DNA of 64,000 nucleotides from Papio anubis (GCF_008728515.1 NC_044995.1:10365104-10429103), one strand, 5' to 3'; positions 1 through 11,124 are shown, counted from the stretch's first letter. Notes: a model not told the origin generated them from the sequence alone. Translations and numbers: made by a program.

Positions 1-74
1 CAGAGGTGCCAGGAGAAGGGCCCACGGTGGCCAAGGAAAGCTTTTGTGAGAAGACTACTTCAGGGTGTTCCCCA

Positions 75-207
75 TCAGAGGAGCACACCCCTGATCTTGT
101 ATTCCTCGTCAATCCAGGGTTCGTGTGAAATGGTCAGGTGGGGCATTTTTTCTTCCACAGACATCAGAATCTTCTGAGTTTCTTCATCAAAGCCAGATTT
201 GTGCAGC
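75..207 (-). pseudogene. Second copy of NLRP9 exon 9
   Basis: Identical to 10992-11124, with acceptor, open frame and TGA stop. It lies beyond the gap from the main gene. If real it would be an orphan terminal exon; more likely it is an assembly duplicate. Confidence 0.85.
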
Positions 208-1612
208 CTGGGAAAAATAGAAATAAAGTGTTTTTTTTTGTTTTCTTTTTCATTTGTACACAGTATTGCCTCTCTACATTCTGATGTCTACCTCTCCTCT
301 CCTCTTTATTCTCTTCTAGAAATCACTGGGAGAATTGTTCTGAATTTGAAAAACAAGCATGAATCCTTCCTATAGGATAGGAAGCCTCTGATTTAGACCA
401 TAAAGTGAAATTTCATATACAGCATGTGTCAATTAAGATTTAATTCAAAAAAGATGAATTTAAGTTAAAAAGAAAAAAAACAGGATAACTTCCATTTACC
501 TGATGTTCATATGCCCTGGCACATTTATTGCTTCTTATAACGTGCTTTAAAAAAACAACAACATATTATGAACTTTTCTCAGAGACACTAGTATAATGAA
601 TTCATGTACCCATCACCAACTTCTACAATTACCAATATTCAGCCTCTTCCATTTACAACCCACCCATTTTCTAAGAAATAATTAAAGCAGATGCTACACC
701 CATAAATATTTCAAACCTTCTTGTCTATTTTTGCTATTTTCAGTTCCTTTCATGTCATTGTCCCCTGAACCCACCTCAACAAAGCTGGTTTTTGTCATCA
801 CCAATAACATCAATTTATTAAATACATTCTATCCTACTTAACCGGTTAGCATTGAATACAGTTAATTACACTTTCTCGTTGGAGATATTTTTTCCCTTAG
901 CTTATTGGTCACCACTTCCTCCCGGCTTCTACTCCCTCAACAGCTATCCTTCTTGCTTTATACATTGAATCTTTATCTCTTTATAACTTCTAAATGTTAT
1001 TGGCATCAGGAAGATTAAAAAAATAAGTTCACAAATAATTGGTAAGACTGGAACATAGGCTCTCCTGAAAGAATATAACTAACATTTGCAGTTTTCTTCT
1101 CCCCTCTCCCGTGTCTGTCCTTCTTGCCTGGTGTTCATAGTTATGTGCCTTTTTATCTCCAATTATAAAAAGAAGTTGAGGAGGATTAGCAGGTCACAAA
1201 AATTCATAGACATTTAGACACAGGAGAAGTAGGAGTTTATTACCTTAAATCTTCAGAGGTAGGGAAGATGGCTAAGTTTCCTTTCAGCTACAGCGACACT
1301 GTGAGAAAGTTATCCAGAAATAACTGCTCTGAATGCTCGCTACTGTGGAGATGACATGTTTTGAGTGTGGGGATGGTGGTTGAAGAGGAGGGAGATATGA
1401 TAATTATTATTTTATAATGCAGGTCTTAAGTGCCTGGCCTGTCCCTATGGGCGCTGGGTCTCTGTCTCCTCTCTGAATTCATTTTTTCCCTTGTCTGCTA
1501 TACAGTTCCCCGGAACCCCCTTCTAGCCCTGGAGGGTACAAGGCCTGGCCCCATCTCAGAGCCTTTGCGTTTTGCTGTGCCCCCTTCACTTGGGGTCCTC
1601 CCTAGATATTCA

Positions 1613-1983
1613 TGATATGATTTGGTTGGATCTGTGTCCCCACCCAAATCTCATGTTTAATTGTAATCCCCAGTGTTGGAGGTGGGGCCTGGTGGGAGGT
1701 GACTGGATCATGGGGGTGGATCCTTCATGAATAGTTAAGCACCATCCCTTTGGTGCTGGTCTCATGAGTGAGTTCTCACAAGATCTGGTTGTTTAGAAGT
1801 GTGTGGCATCCCCCCTGCTTCCTTTCCTCCTGTGCCCGCCACCAAAAACGTGCCTATTTCTCCTTCACATTCCGCCATGATTCAAAGTTTCCTGAGGCCA
1901 CCTCAGAAGCAGAAGCCACTATGCTTCCCGTACAGCCTGCACACGCATGAGCCAATTAAACCTCTTTCCTTTATAAGTTACCG
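1613..1983 (+). mobile_element. THE1/MST-type MaLR LTR (copy A)
   Basis: Starts TGATATGATTTGG and runs through the typical MaLR LTR text (CCCACCCAAATCTCAT, GTGGGAGGTGACTGGATCAT). The 3' end is cut where an Alu begins. Confidence 0.85.
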
Positions 1984-1988
1984 TCTCT

Positions 1989-2303
1989 GCCAGGCGTGGT
2001 GACTCACGCCTGTAATCCCAGCACTTTGGGAGGCTGAGGTGGGTGGATCACCTGAGGTTGGGAGTTCGAGACCAGCCTGGTCAACATGGTGAAATCCTGT
2101 CTCTACTAAAAATACAAAAATTAGCCTAGCATGATGGTGAGCGCCTGTAATCCTAGTTACTCCGGAGACTGAGGCACGAGAATTGCTTGAGCCTGGGAGG
2201 CGGGGGTTGCAGTAGGCCGAGATCATGCCACTGCACTCCAGCCTGGGTGACAGAGCAAGATGCCGCCTCAATAACACAAAAAACAAAAAACAACAAAAAA
2301 ATA
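1989..2303 (+). mobile_element. Alu
   Basis: Full-length plus-orientation Alu with an A-rich tail interrupted by C (AAAAAACAAAAAAC). Confidence 0.95.
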
Positions 2304-2674
2304 AACTTAACATATTGTGAACTTTTCTCAGAGACACCAGTACAATGAATTCATGTACTCATCACCAACTTGAACCATTATCAATATTCAGCTTCTTCCA
2401 TTTATACCCTGCCCATTTATTTTTTAAAAAATAAACTTTTAAAAATTAAGATAAAATCAGAAGGAAAAATTAACTTAAAAAATTCATCCTACAGGTTTCA
2501 AATAGGTACAACGCCAAAGGCAAACCTCATTTTCAGAACAACGTTCACTGCTGCCGTTTAGCCAATGTATTTCTGAATGCAGACCCTGCTCAGCCCGTCC
2601 CAGAACCGCTTCCCAAGTCTGAGCCGGGGTTGCATATTTATGGCCAACGTAAGTAGAACATGTTTTAATAGAGC

Positions 2675-2905
2675 AGTGGTTCTCAGCTGGTGCAACTGTG
2701 TCTCCGGGGGACTTTTGACAATTTCCGGAGCTCTTTTGATTGTCACAACTGAGGGAAGCGCTACCGGCAATTCATGAGAAAGGCCGAGAACGCTGCCTGA
2801 CATCTTACAATGTCAACGGTTTTTACATTTTACAATGACATTTTACAATGTCCACAGGGGCCCAGGACAGGCCCCCACCACAAACGACCCTCCAAGCCTG
2901 ACATC
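2675..2905 (+). mobile_element. MER5-type hAT fragment (copy A)
   Basis: GCAGTGGTTCTCAGC followed by degenerate MER5A text, with an inserted repeat of ACATTTTACAATG. Confidence 0.6.
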
Positions 2906-2963
2906 CGTCATGTCGCAGTTGAGCAAACGGCCAGCGAACTAAGCTTGTTCTGAAGTCACTCAC

Positions 2964-3134
2964 CCCAGCATCTGCAGGGCACAGTCCGGGTGGCTCAGTG
3001 CCTCACACAGCACCGCCACTGCATCAGGTTCCAAAGTAATCCAGTCGAGGTTCAGGCTCCTCAGTGTTTTGCAGGCGACGAGTGCCGCGGCGAGGTCACC
3101 ACAGCAGGCACGGGTGATCGGACTTGTTTGCAGC
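2964..3134 (-). pseudogene. Second copy of NLRP9 exon 8
   Basis: Identical to 13881-14051, with intact splice sites and frame. Together with 75-207 it forms a two-exon orphan of the LRR end with no upstream exons in the window. Confidence 0.85.
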
Positions 3135-3204
3135 CTGCAGACCAGAGAATCCAGTCTGGCTTGGGGCAGGCTGGAGGGCACGCCGTTGTTACTTACCAAC
3201 TACT

Positions 3205-3330
3205 TATCACCCCCTAATACCGATAGAAAGGATGATAGTAGGCAGAGGACAGAGGATAGGGGACAGATGGACAAACAGATAAATGACAGATGATGTATAC
3301 ATAGATATAGGTAGACGTGTGGATATACAC
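3205..3330 (+). repeat. Degenerate GATA/ACAGAT simple repeat (copy A)
   Basis: Purine-rich GATAGA, GACAGATG and ACATAGATATAG motifs follow one another without a strict period. Confidence 0.6.
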
Positions 3331-3399
3331 GTATCTATCCACATTTGTACACACATATGTCTATGTCTGATGTGTGTACCTGTGTGTTGGTGGCTTTCA

Positions 3400-3540
3400 G
3401 GCAGGCGTGATTTTTCCCCAGGAGCACAGCTGCCCTGGCTGAGAAATGCTGGTCTACACGGCAGAGTTTCCTGCCAGGAGGTGTGTAATTTTTGTGTAAT
3501 TTTTGGAGGATACTGGTAGTGTCCGGAGACATTTTTGGTC
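3400..3540 (-). mobile_element. MER5-type hAT fragment (copy A)
   Basis: Its reverse complement contains CCAGCATTTCTCAGCCAGGG, the start of a MER5-type element. The right part (GGAGACATTTTTGG) reads in the opposite sense, so the piece is composite. Confidence 0.5.
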
Positions 3541-3592
3541 TACCACGCCAGGAGAGAAGGTGCTCCTACCTCTTCTTCCCCTCTTCCCCTCG

Positions 3593-3631
3593 TCGCTTAC
3601 CTCTTTCACCCTCTCTTCCTCTCCTGCCCCC
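3593..3631. repeat. CT-rich low-complexity tract at the contig end
   Basis: Pyrimidine-rich sequence runs into the N block. The other copy continues through about 90 more bases of CT-rich sequence (to 14630). Confidence 0.8.
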
Positions 3632-3731
3632 NNNNNNNNNNNNNNNNNNNNNNNNNNNNNNNNNNNNNNNNNNNNNNNNNNNNNNNNNNNNNNNNNNNNN
3701 NNNNNNNNNNNNNNNNNNNNNNNNNNNNNNN
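3632..3731. other. Assembly gap, exactly 100 N
   Basis: One hundred consecutive N, the conventional length for a gap of unknown size. On its right the sequence starts in the middle of an Alu. Confidence 0.99.
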
Positions 3732-4010
3732 AATTTGAGACAGAGTTTCACTCTTGTCACCCAGGCTAGAGTGTAGTGGCGTGATCTTGGCTCACTACAA
3801 CCTCCACCTCCCGAGTTGAAGCGATTCTCCTGCCTCAGCCTCTCAATTACAGGCGCCTACCACCACGCCTGGCTAATTTTTGTATTTTTAGTAGAGACGG
3901 GGATTCACCACGTTGGCCAGGCTGGTCTCAAACTCCTGACCTCAGGCGATCCACCTGCCACGGCCTCCCAAAGTACTGGGATTACAGGTGTGGGCCACCG
4001 AGCACAGCTC
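3732..4010 (-). mobile_element. Alu, cut by the gap
   Basis: Minus-orientation Alu whose poly(A) end is lost in the N block. Confidence 0.95.
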
Positions 4011-4195
4011 GGGATCCTCACTTTTTCGCAGAGATTGAGTGGTCACTGGCAGGGCATCTGATGGAACTTTGAGATGCTGAAATGTTCTCTGTGCTGTACA
4101 AAAGGGATGCCAGTAGCCACATGCCACATGGAACAGTTGAAATGTGGCCAGTGTGAGATTTTTTAATCTTGCCTATTTTTGATGGACTTAAGTTG

Positions 4196-4620
4196 AAGCA
4201 CCTGCTTGTGAGCGGCTACCGCGCGGGATGGGACTGGAGGAAGCTGGAAAGCGCTCGCCTGCGTTTCGGGCGCTGGCCCAGCAGAGGGCGCCGGAGAGCG
4301 GCCGGAGCCGCAGGCGGGGTTGTGGGAAGAGGCTGGGATCCCGTGCGCGCTGGTGCACCTGGGCCAGCGCGCAGATGATCAATGGAGGAATTCAGTTCCT
4401 CGGAAACAGTTCCTCCGTCTCCAGCCTTCTCGCCCACACGGAGACAAGGAGAAGTCACACGTACTTCTCGCGGGCTCTTACTCGTGGTCCTGGTCTCCTC
4501 CCGGCCCCCACCTCCCAGCCCAGCGCGCACACTAGACGGCACGTGATCTCCACGCTCTTCCTCCCGCGCCCCTTGCTCACCCGACCCCCGTGGGAGTGGC
4601 CCATCCTCTCCGCGTAGACA
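4196..4620. promoter_or_regulatory. CpG-island-like GC-rich segment
   Basis: Dense CpG (CCGCGCGGG, GCGCTCGCCTGCG, GGCGCCGGAGAGCGGCCGG) in a window otherwise CpG-poor outside Alus. Both strands are open for more than 100 codons, as expected of GC-rich DNA; I see no recognisable protein. It could be a promoter of a neighbouring or non-coding transcript. Confidence 0.55.
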
Positions 4621-4634
4621 CCTGCAGTCATTGT

Positions 4635-4992
4635 CACTAGCTGAACTGCGCCCTCCAGAAAGCCCTGTGTTGGAGTCCTACCCCCACCTCCCCCGCCCCC
4701 ATACCCCAGAATGGGGCTGTATTTGGAGACAGGGCCTTTACACAGGTAAGTAAGGTTAAAATGAGGACATTAGGGTGGGTCCTAATCCAACCTGCCTGTT
4801 ATACAGTGGGGTTGCACCTTCATGTGAAGACGCGGGGAGAAGACAAGCCGTCTGCGAGCCAAGGAGAGAGGCCTCGGCGGAAACCGACCCTGCAGCACCT
4901 TCATCTCAAACTTCTGGCCTCCAGAACTGCGAGAAAATATGTTGACGTTATATAGGGCTCCCAGCTGGTGGTACTTTGTTATGACAGCCCTA
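4635..4992 (+). mobile_element. MLT1/MST-type MaLR LTR
   Basis: Reads GGAGTCCTACCCCCA, TATTTGGAGACAGGGCCTTT, GGGTGGGTCCTAATCCAA and GGTACTTTGTTATGACAGCC, the landmarks of an old MaLR LTR. Confidence 0.8.
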
Positions 4993-5299
4993 ACGCATGA
5001 ATGCAGCCATCCACACTGTCTGTGGGAATGCACGCATACCCCACAGCGCCCTTGCTCTGTCTCACCTCGTATCACAAAAGCTCACACATGTCTCTTTCCC
5101 GAGTCCCCGGAGCGTCATCCCACCTACATCTCTCTTCTTGGCGGGCACTGGCCTGCCGCTTGGGATGCTCCTGGGCCCCCTGCTCCAGCACCGCTCCCTT
5201 CCTTCTGTAATACAGACAATAGAGAGGAGACGGCCTGGCCCCACTTCATTTCTGTTCCCAGGAAAATAAGCATTGCAAGTGATCCATAGAACGATAGAC

Positions 5300-5722
5300 A
5301 TCATCCACTTTCCAAGCATCTCTGACTGAGTGATCTTCTACACATGCACGTGGGAGGCCCCAGGGAGCCCAGTAGAAATGGAAAGCCTGGGCAAACACGG
5401 AATTATGCCACACAGTGAATGTGCTACTCAAGCCATTCGGCCTGGGTGGCGGTGGTTGGAAGCCTTACTGGCTTGAGCTTTCTGAGTAAGCTCTGACCCA
5501 ATCATTGACTTAAACTTCAGAGGTCCATGGAGACCTTTTAGGAGTCTTTGAAAGAACTTAGCATAGATACAGATAGCTGCTGACTGCAGGGAGATAGGGA
5601 GATGTGTTTTGTAAATGTGTCCAGGCAACTTTTTGCCTACGGAAACAGACAAAAATGAAAACAAATGAAAAAACCTCTCAGAACAATACAGAATCCAGAG
5701 TCACTACAACACATTTCCTGAA
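5300..5722. other. Unclassified intergenic sequence
   Basis: No gene or repeat family recognised. Confidence 0.4.
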
Positions 5723-6003
5723 GTGGCGTGAGCCTGTAATCCCAGCACTTTGGGAGGCTGAGGCGGGTGGATCGCTTGAGGTCAGGAGTTCGAGACCTGC
5801 CTGGCCAACATGGTGAAACTCCATCTCTATTAAAAATCCCCGTTCTCTACTAAAAATACAAAAATTAGTCATGCATAGTGGCATGCACCTGTAGTCCCAG
5901 CTACTCGGGAGGCTGAGATGGGGTCTTGCTATGTTGTCCAGGCTGGTCCTGAACTCCTGGGCTGAAGCATTCCTCTTGCCGCGGCCTCCTGAAGTGCAGG
6001 ATT
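5723..6003. mobile_element. Inverted Alu/Alu junction
   Basis: A plus-orientation Alu (5723-5917) breaks off after GGGAGGCTGAGATGG and is continued directly by an Alu right arm in minus orientation (TCTTGCTATGTTGTCCAGG, to 6003). Confidence 0.75.
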
Positions 6004-6042
6004 CCAAGCTGATGAACCCATGATCATGTGCTCAGGAGTCTT

Positions 6043-6330
6043 CGGCCGGGCATGGTGGCTCCATGCCAGATCTAGGACTTAGAAGCCTGAAGTGGTGGAC
6101 TACTTACTGGGAATCCCAGGAGTTGGGAGACCAGTCTGGCCAACATACTGAAACTCCATCTAAAAAAAGAAAGAAGAAGCCAGGCGTAATGCTTGCGCCT
6201 GTAATTAGCCTACTCGGGAGGCTGGGGGCAGGAGAATTGCTTCCAGCCTGGGAGGAGTTGCAGTGAGCCTCTGCACTCCAGCCTGAAGTGATGGGCAGCA
6301 AGAATAAGACCTGAATCTCAAAAACAGAAA
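6043..6330 (+). mobile_element. Degraded Alu
   Basis: GGCCGGGCATGGTGGCT at the left and CACTCCAGCCTGAA at the right, with several internal losses. Confidence 0.75.
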
Positions 6331-6337
6331 CAATTCC

Positions 6338-6863
6338 TTATTATCCTGAGAGACAGTGACAGGAGGTGCAGTGTGTGTGGCATTTAGAACTGTGTATCCT
6401 GAGAAGGGAGACAGTGACCTTAGGGTGCAGTATGCGGTATTTAGAATTCATACCTATCCTGAGGAGGGAGACAGTGAAAGGCAGGAATTGCAGTGTCGCG
6501 GTATTTAGAATTGTTGTATCTATAGAGGAAGGAGACGTGACAGGAGTACAGTGTGCGGTGGCTAGAACTGTGTATTATCCTGAGAGAAGGAGACAGTGAC
6601 ATGAGGTACAGTGTCACATTATTTAAATTATTGTACTATCCTGAGGAGGAGACAGTGACAGGGTGCAGTGTGCGGTATTTAGAATTGTTATTATCCTGAG
6701 AAGGAGACAGTGACAGGGTGCAGTGTGTGGTATTTAGAATTGTTATTATCCTGAGAAGGAGACAGTGACAGGGTGCAGTGTGTCATATTTAGAATTGTTA
6801 TCATCCTGAGAAGGAGACAGTGACAGGGTGCAGTGTGTCATATTTAGAATTCATATCATCCTG
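6338..6863 (+). repeat. Minisatellite, 55-bp unit, about 9-10 copies
   Basis: The landmark GGGTGCAGTG recurs at 6661, 6716, 6771 and 6826, exactly 55 bases apart. Each unit carries TATTTAGAATTGTTAT and CCTGAGAAGGAGACAG. Units left of about 6600 are more diverged and vary in length. Confidence 0.92.
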
Positions 6864-7030
6864 TCACAGGAATGCAGTAACTTAAAAGGGAACAATGCAA
6901 AGTCTTGCTCAAATCATAAGATCATCTAACTCATTACAATTGCAAGAGGAACAAGTGTCAACTTTTGAGAACTCAACATTATTCCTAGGAGTGAGTGAAT
7001 ACAAAATACCTTTAAAAATCAGTAGCTCTT

Positions 7031-7636
7031 GGCCGGGCGTGGTGACTCATGCCTGTAATCCCAGCACTTTGGGAGGCTGAGGCAGGTGAATCATTTGAGG
7101 TCAGGAGTTCAAGACCGGCCTGGCCAACGTGGTGAAACCCTGTCTCTGCTAAAAATACAAAAAAAAATGAGTGGCCAGGCGCAGTGGCTCAAGCCTGTAA
7201 TCCCAGCACTTTGGGAGGCCGAGACGGGTGGATCACGAGGTCAGGAGATTGAGACCATCCTGGCTAACACGGTGAAACCCCGTCTCTACTAAGAAATACA
7301 AAAAACTAGCCGGGCGAGGTGGCAGGCGCCTGTAGTCCCAGCTACTCGGGAGGCTGAGGCTGGAGAATGGCGTGAACCCGGGAGGCGGAGCTTGCAGTGA
7401 GCTGAGATCCGGCCACTGTACTCCAGCCTGGGAGACAGAGCGAGACTCCGTCTCAAAAAAGAAAAAAAAAAAATGAGCTGGCTATGGTGGCGGGTGCCTG
7501 TAATCCCAGCTACTTGGGAGGCTGAGGCAGGAGAATCACTTGAACCCAGGAGGTTGCAGTGAGCCCAGATTGCACCACTGCACTCCAGCCTGGGTGATGG
7601 AATGAGACTCTGTCTCAAAATAAAAACAAAAACAAA
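7031..7636 (+). mobile_element. Nested Alu pair
   Basis: An outer Alu (7031-7171 and 7478-7636) is interrupted by a younger AluY at 7172-7467 with the same orientation. The target AAAAAAATGAG is repeated on both sides of the insert. Confidence 0.9.
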
Positions 7637-7977
7637 AGTTACAGTTTTATAAGATCTGAGAACTACAGTTCTAAGTTTTTCTCTCTGTCCTTGCTGCATC
7701 AGGTTAAAGAAGGATAGAAGATTCTTTTTCATTAACTTGGATAAAAGTATGAGTGTACAACACACACACACACTCACTACAGAACACACAATGTGTCTCC
7801 AGAATCTTTGGAGAAATAATGAGACAGTCTTATTCTACTACACCCCACCATGATGTACCATAGATGATTTCTTTCTGTAAATTTCCATTTGTACATATAT
7901 GTGTGTGTCACTGGACCTAGTTTTTGGTATTAGAATATTTAAGTTCTAACACAAATCCTGCACTTTAATTATCTGTA

Positions 7978-8269
7978 CTTTTTTGAGATGGAGTTTTGCT
8001 CTTGTTGCCCAGGCTGGAGTGCAATGGCAGGAATCTCGGCTCACTGCAACCTCTGCTTCCCAGGTTCAAGTGATTCTCCTGCCTCAGCCTCCCAAGTTAG
8101 GGGATTACAGGCACGCGCCACCACGCCTGGCTAATTATTTTGTATTTTTAGTAGAGACGGGGTTTCACCATGTTGGCCAGGCTGGTCTCAAACTCCTGAC
8201 CTCAGGTGATCCGCCCGCCTCGGCCTCCCAAAGTGCTGGGATTACAGGTGCGAGCCACTGCGCCCGGCC
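7978..8269 (-). mobile_element. Alu
   Basis: Full-length minus-orientation Alu. Confidence 0.95.
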
Positions 8270-9040
8270 ACGTATTCACACCCAAAGCTAGATCTGTCGG
8301 GTCTGAGAAAATGAGCAGACTCTTGCGTTCATGGTTCAGAGTTCAGTGGGTCTGTTCATCCAAGGTTTGGTTCAGACTCCAAAGAGACCCTGTCCTTCTT
8401 TCTCTAGGACTCAGGGATTTGCAGTGACCCTCACCTGTGGTCCTACCTGAGACACTCCCCTGGCAGGTAGCCACCTGCCTCTGTCCAGCCAGAGCATGAA
8501 CGGGATGTCAGCGTGAGGCAGGGTTATCACCTGCTCTGAACAAAGTGACTTCACCACCACCGCGCTATGTTCCTCTCTTGAGGGATGACACTAAGTCCCG
8601 TCGTCTTCCCTGAGACTGAACATAAGGAAGCACCCACCTGGTTCCTCTTGGTTCCAGAGCTCTGTGCAGGGAAGTGTCGGTCAGGAGGAGCGGGGGCCCC
8701 TGAGTCCCTAGTTATAGGAGCAAGTTCCTGGAGCTGATCTCCCCACAGAGATGCATTATCATGCCATCTGTAGAATCCATGACATCGTCAGCAGGCAGAG
8801 TCTGGAGAATCTTCAGTGAGGAACAAAATGTGTCCCCAGCCCCTTCTGGTGGTGAGTTACAGCTTTCGGCAATTAGTGAGAGGATGGTGGAGACCAGCTG
8901 AGCCAGTGGCATAGGAAGTTTTCTGTGCTCCCGTGGGAGAATCTAAGTTCTGAACCGGTGTCATCAGAGTGGAAGGGGCAGTCAACACTGGGTCCGGGCT
9001 CCCCTTTTCTGTTTACAATTGGGCATTTTCTTCAATGCTG
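8270..9040. other. Unclassified single-copy-like sequence
   Basis: Moderate GC, no Alu or L1. A minus-strand frame (8912-8712) encodes 66 residues without a known motif. The right end (from about 8960) resembles 52830-53010, so at least part is an old interspersed element. Confidence 0.4.
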
Positions 9041-9332
9041 TTTTTCTTTTTGGGACGGAGTCTCGCTCTGTCACCCAGGCTGGAGTGCAATGGCGTGATC
9101 TCGGCTCACTGCAACCTCCGCCTCCCGGGTTTACGCCATTCTCCTGCCTCAGCCTCCTGAGTAGCTGAGACTACAGGCGCCCGCCACCACGGCCAGCTGA
9201 TTTTGTATTTTTAGTAGAAACAGTGTCTCACCATGTTAGCCAGGCGGGTCTTGAACTCCTGACCTCAGGTGATCCGCCCACCTCGGCCTCCCAAAGTGTC
9301 AGGATTACAGGCGTGAGCCACGGCGCCCGGCC
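9041..9332 (-). mobile_element. Alu
   Basis: Inserted into the unclassified element whose two halves lie at about 8960-9040 and 9333-9440. Confidence 0.95.
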
Positions 9333-9440
9333 CTCTTTCAGTTTTCTAAAGTCACGCTGACACTCGAAGCCTGTGAATACAGAGCGTCTGCATATGATCC
9401 GGAGTCTGGTCTTCTCCATGACGTGAAGTTCTGCCGCTCT
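9333..9440 (-). repeat. Unclassified interspersed element, copy 1
   Basis: The minus strand shares GACCAGACT, AGACG and GTGTCAGCGTGA in order with 52880-53010. Translations share KTRL-x-I, RRSV and CQRDF. Family not identified. Confidence 0.5.
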
Positions 9441-9713
9441 TCAAGGTTATGTGAAGGTTGCTTATTGCCCCAGGTCTGAGTAGTCTGGAAGATATCCTAT
9501 TTGAAGCTTTTCTATGTCATCTCAGATCTCATAGTTCCTCTCTACACGACTCTGCTGGGAGACTCATATTTTTATATTTCCATGTGTCCACACAGCCTTG
9601 CTTCCTTTGTCTTTGGACCACCGGGCTTTCCCCCTTTATTCCTGAATGGAAGCAGCACTCCTGGTCACGTGGGCTGGTAGTAGGGGAAGGAAACACAGGA
9701 AGATTATGCCAGT

Positions 9714-10022
9714 TTTTTATTTATTATTTATTTATTTATTTTGAGACGAAGTCTCACTCTGTGCTCCAGGCTGGAGTGCAGTGGTGCAATCTCAGCTCAC
9801 TGCAACCTCTGCCTCCCAGGTTCAAGTGATTCTCCTGCCTCAGCCTCCCAAATAGCTGGGACTACAGGTGCATGCCACCATGTCCAGCTAATTTTTGTAT
9901 TTTTAGTGAAGACAGGGTTTTACCTTATTGGTTAGGCTGGTCTTGAACTCCTGACCTCATGATCCACCCACCTGGGCCTCCTAAAGTGCTGGGATTACAG
10001 GCGTGAGCCACCGCCCCTGGCC
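9714..10022 (-). mobile_element. Alu with TTTA-rich tail
   Basis: The poly(A) end has become a TTTATTTATTT microsatellite. Confidence 0.95.
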
Positions 10023-10991
10023 TATGCCAGCATTCTTTAAAGTTGTAGAAAAAGTCCAAAAGCAAATAGAAAATTGGGCGAAAAAGTTCATCATTGCTTA
10101 AACATATGGAAAACCTGGAAGTAAAATTAAGCAAATAAGTGCAAGCACTCTACATCAAAGACTATAGAAAATTCAGCCTCCCAAGTATCCAAAGAATCCA
10201 GGCGTGTGCCAAGAGATCCAGGGGCAGGTCCACAATTTCACAATCTCAGGAGAATCTGAGATTATATTTCAATCTAATAACTGATACTACATAATCCAGC
10301 TTCTGTATCACCTTACATTTATATTTTGTAGTAACAATTTTAGACCAGGCCAATAAAGCATCACCAATTTGCTGCAGGGAACTAGGGAATGTTTAATTAT
10401 GGCAGTGAAGTGTTTAATATTGTATTTTAAAATAGAAACAGTATAGAAACATTTGAATAATACTGAATTTTTAGAAACATCTATTGGAGTGTCATATATA
10501 AAAGGATAAGTAGAGATTTGGAAATGCTTTTTTTATTGGACAAGAAAACTGATCAAATGTAAATCTGGGCAAACTAGAAAGTCTGGATGCTAGCAATACA
10601 ATCTATAGACACATTCTAGCATCACTTCTATGTGAGAAGTATCCGGATAGTGGTGCCTGCAAATGCACGCCCCTACACACTCAGACATCCATTAAGAAAA
10701 TAAAGCCATGCTTTCCAGAGCGTTTAACACTTGTTTAACGTACTTGTTCTTCTAAATATCGCAAGGCAGGATGGGGTTTCTAAAGACAAGGGGATATAGG
10801 ACCAAGGCAAAGACAGTCAGCACATACACTGTATCACGTTCCATAATCATATTGCTAGAACACCCAGGGAGTAGCCCTGAAATCACAGCCCTGCTGCCAT
10901 GATGTACAATTACAGGACAGAGGTGCCAGGAGAAGGGCCCACGGTGGCCAAGGAAAGCTTTTGTGAGAAGACTACTTCAGGGTGTTCCCCA
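10023..10991 (-). other. NLRP9 3'-UTR and immediate 3' flank
   Basis: AT-rich sequence free of recognisable Alu or L1. It probably includes the 3' untranslated region of NLRP9 up to about 10515. No ORF of note. Confidence 0.4.
10532..10537 (-). terminator. Candidate NLRP9 poly(A) signal AATAAA
   Basis: TTTATT on the plus strand reads AATAAA on the minus strand 455 bases beyond the stop codon. It is the first perfect hexamer I noticed downstream of exon 9. There is no direct evidence that it is used. Confidence 0.4.
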
Positions 10992-11124
10992 TCAGAGGAG
11001 CACACCCCTGATCTTGTATTCCTCGTCAATCCAGGGTTCGTGTGAAATGGTCAGGTGGGGCATTTTTTCTTCCACAGACATCAGAATCTTCTGAGTTTCT
11101 TCATCAAAGCCAGATTTGTGCAGC
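10992..11124 (-). CDS. NLRP9: NLRP9 exon 9: C-terminal tail and stop
   Basis: The 133 coding bases follow acceptor TTTTTCCCAG and encode LHKSGFDEETQKILMSVEEK through DEEYKIRGVLL, with TGA at 10994-10992. This is too short for the ORF length usually listed and is found only by splice reasoning. An identical copy is at 75-207. Confidence 0.93.

Larger units (their letters stand above)
1..3631. repeat. Duplicate copy A of the NLRP9 3' end (matches 10918-14548)
   Basis: Every stretch I compared is identical to the sequence 10917 bases further on, and no insertion or deletion is needed until about 3593. Matching open frames on both strands have identical translations across the block. In the last 40 bases (CGCTTAC versus AAACAC, then one small indel) the copies differ slightly, right at a CT-rich tract bordering the N gap. 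Confidence 0.95.

Noticed and set aside
4216..4617. Open frames of 108 and 129 codons on opposite strands.
   Set aside because: Explained by high GC and CpG content of the island; no recognisable domain.
7289..7789. Many open frames of 60-170 codons containing strings such as SPRLECSGAISAHCNLRLPG or VAQAGVQWRDLSSLQ.
   Set aside because: They are the standard translations of Alu elements and occur wherever an Alu is present; not genes.
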